Position numbers and translations under genes: made by a program | NCBI GenBank assembly: GCA_963850255.1 | Contig: CAWKLL010000015.1 | Coordinates: 27,139-91,138, forward strand | Direction of reading: 5' to 3' | DNA: 64,000 bases | Source: J054 sp963850255 | Lineage (GTDB): Bacteria > Pseudomonadota > Gammaproteobacteria > Steroidobacterales > GCA-2729495 | The notes under the pieces: generated by a model | Seen by the model: only the letters and a program-made list of their open reading frames with translations | What the model was told of the DNA's origin: nothing | Database searches by the model: none | Part shown: piece by piece, positions 33,845 through 43,063 of the stretch | Layout of the letters: each line of letters starts with the position of its first letter | How positions within the stretch are numbered: position 1 is the first letter of the stretch

Positions 33845-35062
33845 ATGTATATCAATTTCTGGTATCCGATGGTCCGTAGCGAGGACCTGTCGATGGAACA
33901 GCCGGAGAAAGTCAAATGCCTGGGCTTGAACTTTGTGGCCTTTCGCGATGAAGAAGGTGAGGCGCATGTGCTCAGCGATACCTGCGTACACCGCGGCGGT
34001 TCCCTGGGTGGCGCCTGGTCAGGTCCGGAGACCGCGCCGCGTATCGTTAACGGCTGTGTTGTCTGTCCTTATCATGGCTGGGAGTTCGGTGGTGACGGTC
34101 AGTGTAAAAACATTCCTTCCATAGGCTACGGCACCAAACCGCCGGCCAGGGCCAAGATCGATTCCTATCCGGTACAGGAAAAGTACGGCATCGTATTTGC
34201 GTTCCTCGGCGATCTGCCCGAAGAAGAGCGTCCGCCGCTGCTGGAGATTGAAGAATACGGACAGGAAGGCTGGCGGGCCAATTCAATCCTGATCCTGGAA
34301 GTGGACTATTACTACGAACGCTCCATAGAGAATGGCCTGGATCCGGCGCACAACGAGTTCGTCCATCCGACCCATGGCTTTTCCGGCATGAACCGGGATA
34401 GCTACAAGGTCAATGAAATGGAGATTGAGGACAATCGCAACGGCTGGGGATTCTGGTTCTGGCATCCCTTCGATGCGCCGCCGCTACCTGACGACGAGCA
34501 CGAGACAGCTGCCGGCTCGGGTGGTGCTACGCCCTGGGGCAAGGTGAAAGCGGACCGCAGTACGGTGAAAGCCGGTGGTGGCACCTATGGTCCGAATGTC
34601 ATGCCTACCTATATCAACATTGATCCGCCGCGTGGCTTCCGCCAGTATTTTTTCGAGCAGCCTGTTGATATAGACAAGACACGCATCTTTTTTCTGAACA
34701 TGCGCAACTTCATGCTGGAACCTGAAAAGGACGGCCCGATCCACGCGCGTAACAAAGTCGTTGCCGCCCAGGATATCGCCATTCTGAATGAGTTGTATCC
34801 GCGCATGACGCCAATCTCGAACACCAAAGAAGTGTTGATGCCGGCCGACGGGCCCATTGCCGCCTATCGAGAGTGGCTGGCCAAGTTCGACGATATGGGC
34901 TGGCGTATCGACTGGGATACCTTTCAGCAGCGTAACGGCAAGAGCACGGCGTTTGCGATTCCGAGCCCGGCACGACGCAATTCTGGCAACTGGGTGCTGG
35001 AGCCTGTGCCTTTGTTGCCGGGACGCGCAGCGCGCAAAGCACGCAAGGATGCGGCTGCCTGA
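33845..35062 (+). CDS. Rieske non-heme iron oxygenase, tandem copy A
   Basis: A 405-residue oxygenase. Rieske ligands C46-x-H48 (CVHRGGSLGG) and C74-x2-H77 (CPYHGWEFGG); mononuclear iron ligands D165-x2-H168-x4-H173 in ENGLDPAHNEFVHPTHGFSG. The C-terminal part includes RQYFFEQPVDIDKTRIFFLNMRNFMLEPEKDGPI and ends in basic residues (RAARKARKDAAA). GGGAGGAAG precedes the ATG. Compared with copy B it carries an insertion after DAPPLPD. No ferredoxin or reductase gene is adjacent. The family oxidises aromatic or terpenoid rings or removes methyl groups; the substrate cannot be read from the sequence. Confidence 0.88.
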   Translation: MYINFWYPMVRSEDLSMEQPEKVKCLGLNFVAFRDEEGEAHVLSDTCVHRGGSLGGAWSGPETAPRIVNGCVVCPYHGWEFGGDGQCKNIPSIGYGTKPPARAKIDSYPVQEKYGIVFAFLGDLPEEERPPLLEIEEYGQEGWRANSILILEVDYYYERSIENGLDPAHNEFVHPTHGFSGMNRDSYKVNEMEIEDNRNGWGFWFWHPFDAPPLPDDEHETAAGSGGATPWGKVKADRSTVKAGGGTYGPNVMPTYINIDPPRGFRQYFFEQPVDIDKTRIFFLNMRNFMLEPEKDGPIHARNKVVAAQDIAILNELYPRMTPISNTKEVLMPADGPIAAYREWLAKFDDMGWRIDWDTFQQRNGKSTAFAIPSPARRNSGNWVLEPVPLLPGRAARKARKDAAA

Positions 35063-35087
35063 TTCGGCACATCGCCGCAGTGAGATC

Positions 35088-35119
35088 AAAGGGGTAGCCC
35101 AACGGCTGCCCCTTTTTTT
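35088..35119 (+). terminator. Rho-independent terminator after Rieske copy A
   Basis: Twelve-pair stem AAAGGGGTAGCC / GGCTGCCCCTTT (35088-35099, 35104-35115; one T-G wobble), loop CAAC, seven T's. It separates the two Rieske genes into distinct units. Confidence 0.85.
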
Positions 35120-35179
35120 GCGGTGCGAAGAACGCGCGTATTTGCCGACGCGAGTCGCTAAGTTATTGTTTTTAATCAC

Positions 35180-35201
35180 CAATAGGTAGTTCTCCCTATT
35201 G
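35180..35201. promoter_or_regulatory. Candidate operator upstream of Rieske copy B
   Basis: A perfect 7-base inverted repeat, CAATAGG-8 bases-CCTATTG, in an AT-rich stretch 57 bases before the ATG of copy B. The centre-to-centre distance of 15 fits a dimeric repressor or activator site. No copy of this palindrome lies upstream of copy A. Confidence 0.4.
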
Positions 35202-35258
35202 TTGAAGGGTCATGGCTGCAGGTAGAAATCGCTTCTATATCTGAGGGAGGAGGAACCC

Positions 35259-36440
35259 ATGTATATCAATTTCTGGTACCCGATCGTGCGTAGCGAAGAC
35301 CTGGCCCTGGAGACACCAGAGAAGGTTGAGATCATGGGTGTGAACCTGGTGGCGTTTCGCGATGATGACGGCGAGGCACATGTGCTTAGCGATACCTGTG
35401 CGCATCGCGGCGGATCGCTGGGCGGTGCCTGGTCTGGTCCCGAGTCTGCACCGCGCATTGTTAACGGCTGCATCGTCTGTCCGTATCATGGCTGGGAGTA
35501 TGGCGGGGACGGCCAGTGTAAAAACATTCCCTCGATTGGTTATGGCAACAAGCCACCGGCGCGCGCCAAGATCGACGCTTATCCGGTGCAGGAAAAGTAC
35601 GGCATCATTTTCGCTTTCCTGGGCGATTTGCCCGAGGAAGAGCGGCCGCCGTTACTCGATGTGGAAGAGTATGGCCAGGATGGCTGGCGCGCCAATTCAA
35701 TCCTGATCCTGGACGTTGACTACTACTACGAACGTTCCGTTGAGAACGCCCTGGATCCGGCGCATAACGAGTTCGTTCATCCGACGCATGGATTCGCAGG
35801 TATCAACCGCGATACCTACAAGGTCAATGAGTACGATGTGGAGGATCATGAGCAGGGCTTTGGCATGTGGTTTATGCACAAGTTCAATGCGCCACCGCTC
35901 AAGGGTAAAACCTGGGGCAAGGCACGTGAGGAAAGCGGTGACCTGTATGCGGGTGGCGGCACCTATGGGCCGAACTCCGTAATTACCTATATCAATATTC
36001 AGCCGGGCATGGGTTTCCGCCAGTACTTTTTTGAGCAGCCAATTAGTGATCGGCGTACCCGCATATTCTTCCTGAACATGCGTAACTTCATGCTCGAAGC
36101 TAAACATGACGGTCCGATTCATGCGCGCAACAAGGCGGTGGCCAAGCAGGATATCGATGTGTTGCTGGATTTGTATCCGACCCAGACGCCCATCAGCAAC
36201 GCCAAGGAAGTCTTGACGCCGTCGGACAAGGCCATTGTTGGCTATCGAGACTGGCTGGCCAAGTTTGATGAAAAAGGCTGGCGCATCGACTGGGAGGATT
36301 TCCAGCGACGCAACGGCGGGAATACGGCTTTTGCAATTCCGAGCCCCGGGCGCCGCAGCTCCGGTAACTGGGTGGTTGAGTCTGTGCCCCTGTTACCGAG
36401 CCGTCAGGCGCGCAAACAAAGCAAGAACGAAGCAGCCTGA
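35259..36440 (+). CDS. Rieske non-heme iron oxygenase, tandem copy B
   Basis: A 393-residue paralogue of copy A; in the first 180 residues most positions are identical. Rieske motifs CAHRGGSLGG and CPYHGWEYGG and iron motif ENALDPAHNEFVHPTHGFAG are intact. The region after HKFNAPPLKG is shorter by about a dozen residues than in copy A, near where substrate-pocket loops lie in this family, so the pair may differ in substrate. It has its own promoter region, a strong ribosome site (GGGAGGAGGAA) and its own terminator. Confidence 0.88.
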   Translation: MYINFWYPIVRSEDLALETPEKVEIMGVNLVAFRDDDGEAHVLSDTCAHRGGSLGGAWSGPESAPRIVNGCIVCPYHGWEYGGDGQCKNIPSIGYGNKPPARAKIDAYPVQEKYGIIFAFLGDLPEEERPPLLDVEEYGQDGWRANSILILDVDYYYERSVENALDPAHNEFVHPTHGFAGINRDTYKVNEYDVEDHEQGFGMWFMHKFNAPPLKGKTWGKAREESGDLYAGGGTYGPNSVITYINIQPGMGFRQYFFEQPISDRRTRIFFLNMRNFMLEAKHDGPIHARNKAVAKQDIDVLLDLYPTQTPISNAKEVLTPSDKAIVGYRDWLAKFDEKGWRIDWEDFQRRNGGNTAFAIPSPGRRSSGNWVVESVPLLPSRQARKQSKNEAA

Positions 36441-36463
36441 TTGCCTGGCGCAATCGCAGGCTG

Positions 36464-36493
36464 AAAGGGCGGTCTTCGGGCCGCCCTTTTTTT
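36464..36493 (+). terminator. Rho-independent terminator with UUCG loop after Rieske copy B
   Basis: Stem AAAGGGCGGTC / GGCCGCCCTTT (36464-36474, 36479-36489; one T-G wobble), closed by a TTCG loop, the extra-stable tetraloop, and followed by further T's. Confidence 0.9.
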
Positions 36494-36617
36494 AGTCGAT
36501 TCGCTGGTAAATCCGGGTACGCGCAAGGCCGCTTTAAAAAATGCCAATGATCCGCAACAGCCGCCCGGTGACCGTGACGGCGCAATTATCAGCGCTGCAA
36601 GCCGACCAAGGGGTCGA

Positions 36618-38522
36618 TCAGCCGCGCGTCTGGTAGCGCAATTGCTGTTCCTCGAGGGCGGCCCAGCGTTCCACAGTGCTTTCCAGTTCACCGGGGAGCT
36701 TGTCGAGCCTGGCCAGGCTCGCTTGCACCTCGTCTGCAGGCCCGGAATAAAAGTCCGCGCTCGCTATACGAATCTGCAAGGCGTCGAGCTCTGCTTCCAG
36801 CGCCTCAATGCGCGCCGGCAGCTCATCGAGTTCCCGCTGTTCGTTGTAGCTGAGTTTGTTTGGACGCTTGGCCGTTGCGGAATCCTCGCTCTTGCCTGCC
36901 CGCCGACGCGTCGCCGGGCTGTCCATTTCTGCCAATGCGCGACCTTGTCGGGACCAGTCGCTATAGCCGCCCAGATAGGGGCGGATCTGACCGTCTGCTT
37001 CGAAGGCCAGGATGCTGGTGACTACATTGTCGAGGAATTCGCGATCGTGACTGGCTACGATCAGCGTGCCCTGGTATTCGCGCAGCCGTGTCTCCAGCGC
37101 TTCGAGTGTCTCAACGTCCAGGTCGTTGGTGGGCTCATCAAGAACCAGCAGGTTGCTGGGCCGGGTAAACAGTTTGGCCAGCAGCACACGATTGCGTTCG
37201 CCGCCGGATAAGGCCTTTACGGGTGTCATGGCGCGCTTGGGTTCGAACAGGAAACCGCGCAGGTAACCGACGACATGGATGTCCTTGCCGTTCAGTTGCA
37301 CAAAGTCGCGGCCTTCGCCGACGTTTTCCGCCACGCTGCGTTCCAGGTCCAGGTCACCGCGTAGCGGGTCGTAATAACCGACCTCCAGCTGCGTGCCCAG
37401 TTTTATGGTGCCGGACTGGGGCTCCAGTTCGCCCAGCAACAGGCGCAACAAGGTGCTTTTACCCACGCCGTTGTTGCCGACCAGGCCAATCCGGTCGCCG
37501 CGCATGATTTGCAGATTCAGATCATTGATCAGCGGCTTGTCATCGTAGCCGTAGCTGACATTGCGCAAGCGGATGACTTTACGCCCCGATGGATTGGCCT
37601 CGTCGATATTGATTCGCGCATCGCGCGGCCGATCCATGCGTGCCCCGCGCTCCTCGCGCATGGCTTCCAGGCTGCGCACACGCCCCTCATTGCGAGTGCG
37701 ACGTGCCTTGATGCCCTGCCGAATCCAGACTTCCTCGACGGCCAGTTTCTTGTCGAACTCGCGCTCAGCACGTTGCTCGGTAGACAGCGCTTCGGCTTTG
37801 CGGCGCAGATAGTTGCGGTAGCTGCCGGGCCAGCTGACCAGCTGACCCCGGTCCAGTTCGATAATGCGGGTTGCCAGGCTCTGCAGGAACACACGATCGT
37901 GAGTAACGAATACCACGCTGCCGGGATAGGCGCGCACCCGACTTTCCAGCCAGTCGATGGCCGCCAGGTCGAGGTGATTGGTGGGTTCGTCAAGTAATAA
38001 CAGCTCCGGGTCGCTGACCAGCGCACGCGCGAGCCCGACCCGTCGTCGCCAGCCCCCGGACAGCTCGCCCAGCAGTCGCTGGTGCGGCAGCTCCAGTTCA
38101 CTGCAGATGGTTTCAACCCGCTGGTCAATACGCCAGCCGTCGAGCGCGTCGATACGCAGCTGCAGCCGCTCCAGCTCGCGGAGTTCACTACCCTCGGGGT
38201 TGCGGTCGGCCAGGGCCTGGTAGCTGGCTACGAGCGCTTCCAGCTTGGCCAGTCCGCCGCTGACAAATTCGCGCACACTCAGGTCCAGTTCCGTCGGCAG
38301 CGCTTGCTGAAGCTGGCTAACGCGCAGTTCGGCACGAAATTCAATGTCACCCAGATCGGCTTGTTGCTCGCCGGTGATCAGTCGCAGCAGCGTGGTCTTG
38401 CCGGTGCCGTTGCGGCCCACCACGCAAACCCGCTCACCGGCCTCAATGGCGAAACTGGCGTCGCGCAGGATTCTGCGGTCGCCGAAGTCCAGGGATACAT
38501 TGTCAAAGCGCAGTAAGGTCAT
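36618..38522 (-). CDS. uup: ABC-F family ATPase Uup
   Basis: A 634-residue cytosolic protein with two ABC ATPase domains and no membrane segments. Domain 1: Walker A GRNGTGKTT (36-44), signature LSGGWRRRV, Walker B LLLLDEPTNHLD. Domain 2: GNNGVGKST, LSGGERNRV, LLVLDEPTNDLD. The linker between them (AEREFDKKLAVEEVWIRQGIKARRTRNEGRV) is the ABC-F type, and the C-terminal ~90 residues (NKLSYNEQRELDELPARIEALEAELDAL) are the coiled-coil DNA-binding arm of Uup. ABC-F proteins act on the ribosome; Uup also limits transposon excision in E. coli. Monocistronic; it starts divergent to the SDR gene. Confidence 0.95.
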   Translation of the reverse strand: MTLLRFDNVSLDFGDRRILRDASFAIEAGERVCVVGRNGTGKTTLLRLITGEQQADLGDIEFRAELRVSQLQQALPTELDLSVREFVSGGLAKLEALVASYQALADRNPEGSELRELERLQLRIDALDGWRIDQRVETICSELELPHQRLLGELSGGWRRRVGLARALVSDPELLLLDEPTNHLDLAAIDWLESRVRAYPGSVVFVTHDRVFLQSLATRIIELDRGQLVSWPGSYRNYLRRKAEALSTEQRAEREFDKKLAVEEVWIRQGIKARRTRNEGRVRSLEAMREERGARMDRPRDARINIDEANPSGRKVIRLRNVSYGYDDKPLINDLNLQIMRGDRIGLVGNNGVGKSTLLRLLLGELEPQSGTIKLGTQLEVGYYDPLRGDLDLERSVAENVGEGRDFVQLNGKDIHVVGYLRGFLFEPKRAMTPVKALSGGERNRVLLAKLFTRPSNLLVLDEPTNDLDVETLEALETRLREYQGTLIVASHDREFLDNVVTSILAFEADGQIRPYLGGYSDWSRQGRALAEMDSPATRRRAGKSEDSATAKRPNKLSYNEQRELDELPARIEALEAELDALQIRIASADFYSGPADEVQASLARLDKLPGELESTVERWAALEEQQLRYQTRG

Positions 38523-38675
38523 GCGTCTATTCTAGTCAGCTTGCGATGCTCGCGGGGCAGCGACTGCGCTCGCGGCGCCCCGCCACCTGTTGAACAGGCG
38601 GCTGTCGGCCGGGAATCCGTCTACAGTCCCCGGGTCGAAACGCTACAATGTGACGCTGCATTCTGGAGAAGCACT

Positions 38676-39696
38676 ATGACCGATGCCATCAATCGCCGCC
38701 GCTTTCTGTTGGGCGCTTCTTCGGTAGCTGCCGCTGCCAGTCTTCCCGGCTGCGCGGAGCCCGGCTCGGATCAGTTTGTAGCGCCACCTGGCGTTGAATT
38801 GGGGCCGTTCGGGGCTAAATCCACGGCTGAGGAAGTTACCGCCGGCCTGGATCTCAGTGGCATGACCGCATTGGTTACTGGCGCGAATTCGGGCCTCGGC
38901 TACGAAACCATGCGCGTGCTGGCGGCGCGTGGCGCGCATGTGATTGGTACCGGCCGAACCATCGAAAAGGCCGAAAACGCTTGCGCCAGTATTGATGGCA
39001 AGACTACGCCCGCCGTGCTGGAACTGGCCGATCTGGATTCCGTGGGCAGCTGCTCCGAGCAGGTTTTGTCCATGGATATGCCCATCGACATGCTGGTACT
39101 GAATGCCGGCATTATGGCGCTTGCCCGAACTGGAGCAGGTCAACGGCATTGAGCGGCAGTTTTTCGTCAATCACCTGGGGCATTACGCCCTCGGGGTAAA
39201 TCTGCTGAATCGGGTCAAGGCGGCGCCGGCCGGCCGAATCGTCGTGCTGAGCAGCAGTGGCCACATGTGGGCCCCCGGTGACGGCGTGGAATTCGATAAC
39301 CTGAGCGGCGAGCGCGACTACGAACCGATGAAAATGTACGGTCAGTCCAAGCTGTCCAATGGCCTGTTTGCCTTTGAACTGGCGCGGCGCCTGGCAGATA
39401 CCAATGCCACCGCCAATGCGGTGCATCCCGGAATAATTAACACCAACCTCGGCCGCCACTTTCCGAAATGGCAGCTGGCCTTCGCAAAAATGTTCGGCTG
39501 GGTGTTCATGAAGAATACCGAAGAGGGTGCGGCGACCCAGACCTATGTGGCTGCCAATCCCCGCCTGGCGGGGATGAGCGGTTACTACTTTGCTGACTGT
39601 AATCCCGTAATGCCGGATCCGCGGATGCAGGATGCTGAGCTGGCAGCGAAGCTCTGGGAGGTTTCGGAGCAGCTCTGCGCTGACGGCCTGATTTGA
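38676..39696 (+). CDS. Exported short-chain dehydrogenase (retinol dehydrogenase-like), frameshifted
   Basis: About 339 residues. A Tat-type leader with lipobox-like Cys (NRRRFLLGASSVAAAASLPGC) is followed by a classical SDR: ALVTGANSGLGYETMRVLAARG (TGxxxGxG), DMLVLNAGIMA (NAG), RIVVLSSSGHMWAP (Ser) and YGQSKLSNGLFAFELARRL (YxxxK). The break lies near 39120, where an extra T in CTTG shifts the frame; the corrected reading MALPELEQVNGIERQFFVNHLGHY is the expected family sequence. GGAGA before ATG 38676. Followed 9 bases later by a four-TM protein. Confidence 0.85.
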
Positions 39697-39705
39697 GCCA
39701 GCCGG

Positions 39706-40155
39706 ATGAGTAAACCGCTGAGCGGCATGCGCATTGGCCTGGCTACCTTTGTGGGCTTTTTTATCGCCAGCAATCTGAACTGGGGGATTGCCGAGTTCAT
39801 CCTGAATCCCTGGGCCATGCCGCTGTTTGACGGCTTCATGCGCAGCGGAGAGGACGGTGCTTCCGGGCTGAACATTGCCAAAATGACCCTCGGTTTCCTG
39901 CCGGCTTTATTGGTCTCGGTGTCCTTGCTGATTGTGCTCCGGCGTCCGCAGGGCTGGGTTGCTCGGTCTGTCGTGGCAAGTTTGCTGGTTTGTTTCCCGG
40001 CTTTTTTCGGAACCTATACGTTCCTGTCCGGCTGGGGCGACGTGAACTGGCAGCCGCTCATGGGTGCAGCCATAGCCGATACGCTGTGCATCGCCATCGG
40101 AACGCTGGTCAGTGGTTTTATGCTTCGTACCGGCTTGTCTGCGGGTAGTAACTAG
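39706..40155 (+). CDS. Hypothetical four-TM membrane protein
   Basis: A 149-residue protein with four hydrophobic segments (GLATFVGFFIASNLNWGIAEFIL, MTLGFLPALLVSVSLLIVL, SVVASLLVCFPAFFGTYTFL, AAIADTLCIAIGTLVSGFML). No family recognised. It follows the SDR gene by 9 bases on the same strand, so co-expression is likely. No catalytic motif seen. Confidence 0.65.
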   Translation: MSKPLSGMRIGLATFVGFFIASNLNWGIAEFILNPWAMPLFDGFMRSGEDGASGLNIAKMTLGFLPALLVSVSLLIVLRRPQGWVARSVVASLLVCFPAFFGTYTFLSGWGDVNWQPLMGAAIADTLCIAIGTLVSGFMLRTGLSAGSN

Positions 40156-40290
40156 CAAGTTTCCCAAGCGGCACGGCAAAGCACCTGGCAACCGGGGTTC
40201 GGCCTTCAGAGAACGGGCAGACAGAGGGGAGCTATTGGGTTCAAGCCTGGCTCCGATCTCGGCTTCATTCGGGCCGCAGTGATCGGCAAT

Positions 40291-40957
40291 CTAGCGCAGA
40301 CTTGAAACGCTGGCCTGTGCCACGCCCGCGCAATAATTGACGCCACCCGCCTGCTGCTCTCCCTCGCGAACAAACACCCGGTAGGGCTCATAGTCGGAAA
40401 GAATGCCGTATTCGCCCGTGTACTGATAACAATAGAAGTTCTCGAACAGGAAAATCTTCGGCGGCAGGAAGGTGAAGGTCGAGAACATCGCCAGTAGTGC
40501 GACGTAGGTGGGCAATGCATAGCGACGCAGGCTCTCGGCCAGCGGCGCTGCAGTAAGAATTCGGTAGCTTAGATACTGGCCGAATGAAATACCGAACACC
40601 ATGATCATCAGCATGGTAGGTAGCGAGGCCTTGCCGTCAATGGCCGAGATATAGCCCATATAGCTATAGTAGGTAATGAAGATAGTCACCGGCGTAATCG
40701 CCAGCGCAGCGGCTTTACCCAGCCAGTAGTTGTTAGCGATGTCGCGCGTGTAGGTGTATTGCACCAGCGCGTAGACCAGGCCCGGCCAGAAATACATCTT
40801 GGTATGTTCCCAGGCGCTTTCATTGACGGCCGCCATCAGCGCCAGCGGGTGTCCAGTAGTCTGAAAGTTCAAAAGCAAAATGCAGCAGGGATCCGGCGAC
40901 GCAGACCCAGATGACACAGCCGGCTTCCCAGAGTCCCAGTTTCAGTTTTTGATTCAT
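40291..40957 (-). CDS. Multi-TM membrane protein, DUF6512-like, frameshifted
   Basis: About 221 residues, five or six membrane segments. The N-terminus MNQKLKLGLWEAGCVIWVCVAGSLLHFAFEL reads from ATG 40957; near 40869 an extra T in a TTT run shifts the frame, and the rest continues QTTGHPLALMAAVNESAWEHTKMYFWPGLVYALVQY. The HFxFE...NESxWEHxKxxFWP pattern resembles DUF6512. The C-terminus has a PYRVFVREGEQQ tail. Downstream of the HupE/UreJ-like gene by 20 bases on the same strand. Function unknown. Confidence 0.6.
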
Positions 40958-40977
40958 CGTCTTCTACCTCGCCACGC

Positions 40978-41586
40978 TTAGCCCGCGCCAACCAGGAAGG
41001 TGGCGCCGGCTGCCGCTATACCCGCACCTGCCACGCGCAGTAACAGTTTACCGGCCTTGTAATGTTGCGAAATATCGCCGATCAGCACTCCGGAGATGTG
41101 CAGAACAGCAGTGCCCGTCAGAAACCCGGCGGCATAGGTTGAGGCCCGCGCGACGGTTGGCATTTCGGCGCCGTGTGCATAACCGTGGAAGATGGCGAAA
41201 AACCCTACCGCGCTCATGGTGAGAGAAATGGGCAGGCGCTTATCGAAAGCAATGGCCAGGCCCAAGCCGAGTACTGACAGGGCAATGCCCATTTCGATGG
41301 CGGTCAGTCCCACATCCAGCCAGCCCAGTAAACCCCCGACTGCCATCACGGCGACAAAGGTGGCCGGCACGCTCCAGATCGCGCGTCCGCCAATCTGCGC
41401 GCTGATGATGCCAACGCTGACCATGGCCAGGAAATGATCCAGGCCAAGAACCGGGTGGGTGAGGCCGGCCAGGAAGGAGCCGTAAGGCAGGCTGCTGCCC
41501 TCGTGGGCAAACACCGCAGCTGGCATCGTCACTAGAAGCAGCAAGGCCCAACTCGTGGTCCTCGTTAGCTTGGTTTGATCTTTCAC
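40978..41586 (-). CDS. HupE/UreJ family membrane protein
   Basis: A 202-residue membrane protein with signal sequence (to FAHEG) and six further helices. The family motif HPVLGLDHFLAMVSVG and the later FHGYAHGAEMP are the metal-binding His motifs of HupE/UreJ, thought to take up nickel or cobalt. No hydrogenase or urease gene is near, so it is an orphan metal permease here. Start is GTG without a strong ribosome site. Confidence 0.85.
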   Translation of the reverse strand: MKDQTKLTRTTSWALLLLVTMPAAVFAHEGSSLPYGSFLAGLTHPVLGLDHFLAMVSVGIISAQIGGRAIWSVPATFVAVMAVGGLLGWLDVGLTAIEMGIALSVLGLGLAIAFDKRLPISLTMSAVGFFAIFHGYAHGAEMPTVARASTYAAGFLTGTAVLHISGVLIGDISQHYKAGKLLLRVAGAGIAAAGATFLVGAG

Positions 41587-41610
41587 AATCAGGCGCTCGG
41601 AGAGATGGCT

Positions 41611-42654
41611 TTAGGGTTTCAGCAGGTAGGCGACGATGACTTCGTTGGCCTCGTCGGGCCGATCGTAAATGGCAGCATGGCCGGCGCCCTCGACAATTTT
41701 TGTCTCGAGGCCGGGAATAATTTTCTTCGCGCGCTTGGCAATCTTATGCGGATTGTAAAGTACCTCGTGCTCGCCAAACACCAGCAAACCGGGCACTTTA
41801 AACCGTCGCAACACGCGCTTGGGCTCCGACAGGAAGAACTTGCGCAGCACCCGTAGCCCCTTGCGAAAATCGACTTTCTGGGTAGCTTCGTTGTAAACAC
41901 CGACGGAACGATCCACCCGGTAATGACGCGTGCACAGAGCCATCAGGCGCGCCAGCTGTCGGTCGAAGGTGCGACCGCCACCCCCCGGACTTTTCGATGA
42001 AACCGACTTGGCCGTCAGGTCATCCTCCAGTTCGTTGGCGCCTTTCTGTTTGTTCAATACTTTGGTGATCCAGATCTTCACCGGCAGTCTTGCGCGTGAG
42101 ATACCCGTTGGGCTCAGCATGACAATTTTGCGCACACGCTCGGGCGCTTCAATGCCCATTTTCATGACTACCCAGCCACCCACGCTGGTGCCGGCAAAGT
42201 GTGCTTTCTCGATATGCAAACCGTCCAGCACGTCGCACAGCCAGAGACTGTATTCGTCATTTAGAAATGACGGTGGGTTGGGGTCGCTGCGACCGGGTTG
42301 CCCGACAATATCCAGCGCGTAGACACGGAAATGCTCGGCCAGGGCCGGCAATTGGCGGCGCCACAGCGGGGCGCAACCGGCCACCCCCGGAATCAGGAAC
42401 AGGGGCTCCGCGTTTTCGGGCCCGGCTACCAGCATATGAGTGTGACCGAAACGGGTTTTTACAAACTGCGATTCGAACTCACAGTCAATCAACTCAAGTA
42501 CGTCGTCATACCAGGACATAATGGCCTGGTAGCCTTCCGTGCTCTTGTACAAGGCGAAACGCTGGTCTTCAATGGGCGGCATGTTCAGCGGCACCGCGCG
42601 ATTGCGGCCCGTATCGATGGCGCTCTGACCAGCAGATTCCTTGAATGGATCCAT
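41611..42654 (-). CDS. Alpha/beta hydrolase
   Basis: A 347-residue hydrolase. Nucleophile elbow GTSVGG (preceded by LHIEKAHFA), acid in LLVFGEHEVLYNP, and His in EGAGHAAIYDRPDE. The oxyanion loop is LIPGVAGCAPLWRRQLPALAEHF. Substrates of this branch are esters, lactones or ring-cleavage products. AGGGGAC before ATG 42654 decides the start; 23 codons open upstream are unsupported. Monocistronic. The 409 bases upstream (42655-43063) hold no gene I can support: the short frames there lack ribosome sites and protein-like composition. Confidence 0.85.
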   Translation of the reverse strand: MDPFKESAGQSAIDTGRNRAVPLNMPPIEDQRFALYKSTEGYQAIMSWYDDVLELIDCEFESQFVKTRFGHTHMLVAGPENAEPLFLIPGVAGCAPLWRRQLPALAEHFRVYALDIVGQPGRSDPNPPSFLNDEYSLWLCDVLDGLHIEKAHFAGTSVGGWVVMKMGIEAPERVRKIVMLSPTGISRARLPVKIWITKVLNKQKGANELEDDLTAKSVSSKSPGGGGRTFDRQLARLMALCTRHYRVDRSVGVYNEATQKVDFRKGLRVLRKFFLSEPKRVLRRFKVPGLLVFGEHEVLYNPHKIAKRAKKIIPGLETKIVEGAGHAAIYDRPDEANEVIVAYLLKP

Positions 42655-43063
42655 TATTGTCCCCTGATTAGCTCGCAGCTTGCGGCGGCGAATTTCCTCG
42701 CTCTTAGATCTATCTAACTCCAAGTCTAAATGACTCTTCGCAGCACGGTGCCGGATGGTTTCACCCCGGCCACCTGCGTCTGGCAGGGGTGTTCACTAAG
42801 TGGTCGGTTGGCGGCCGCAGGCGGAGTTGCTTTGATTAGCCCCGTTGATTAACAGGCTGGCCAGGACACGGTGAGGCTGATCGAGATATCAGGCTGGTAG
42901 CGTCATTGTGTTGCGACACAGCAAAATCAAACCGAATAAGCAGCCGCTGTGGCTGATTCAAGGTATCGAACGAGCCACCGCAACATGCGGCTTCGCAGCG
43001 AAAATGACGATCCGTAAACGCCGCGGGGCCGACTGCGGGCCAGGCCGTCGCAAATTTCTGTGC

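Noticed and set aside
40978..41586. HupE/UreJ as a sign of a hydrogenase or urease locus
   Set aside because: No hydrogenase or urease gene within the window.
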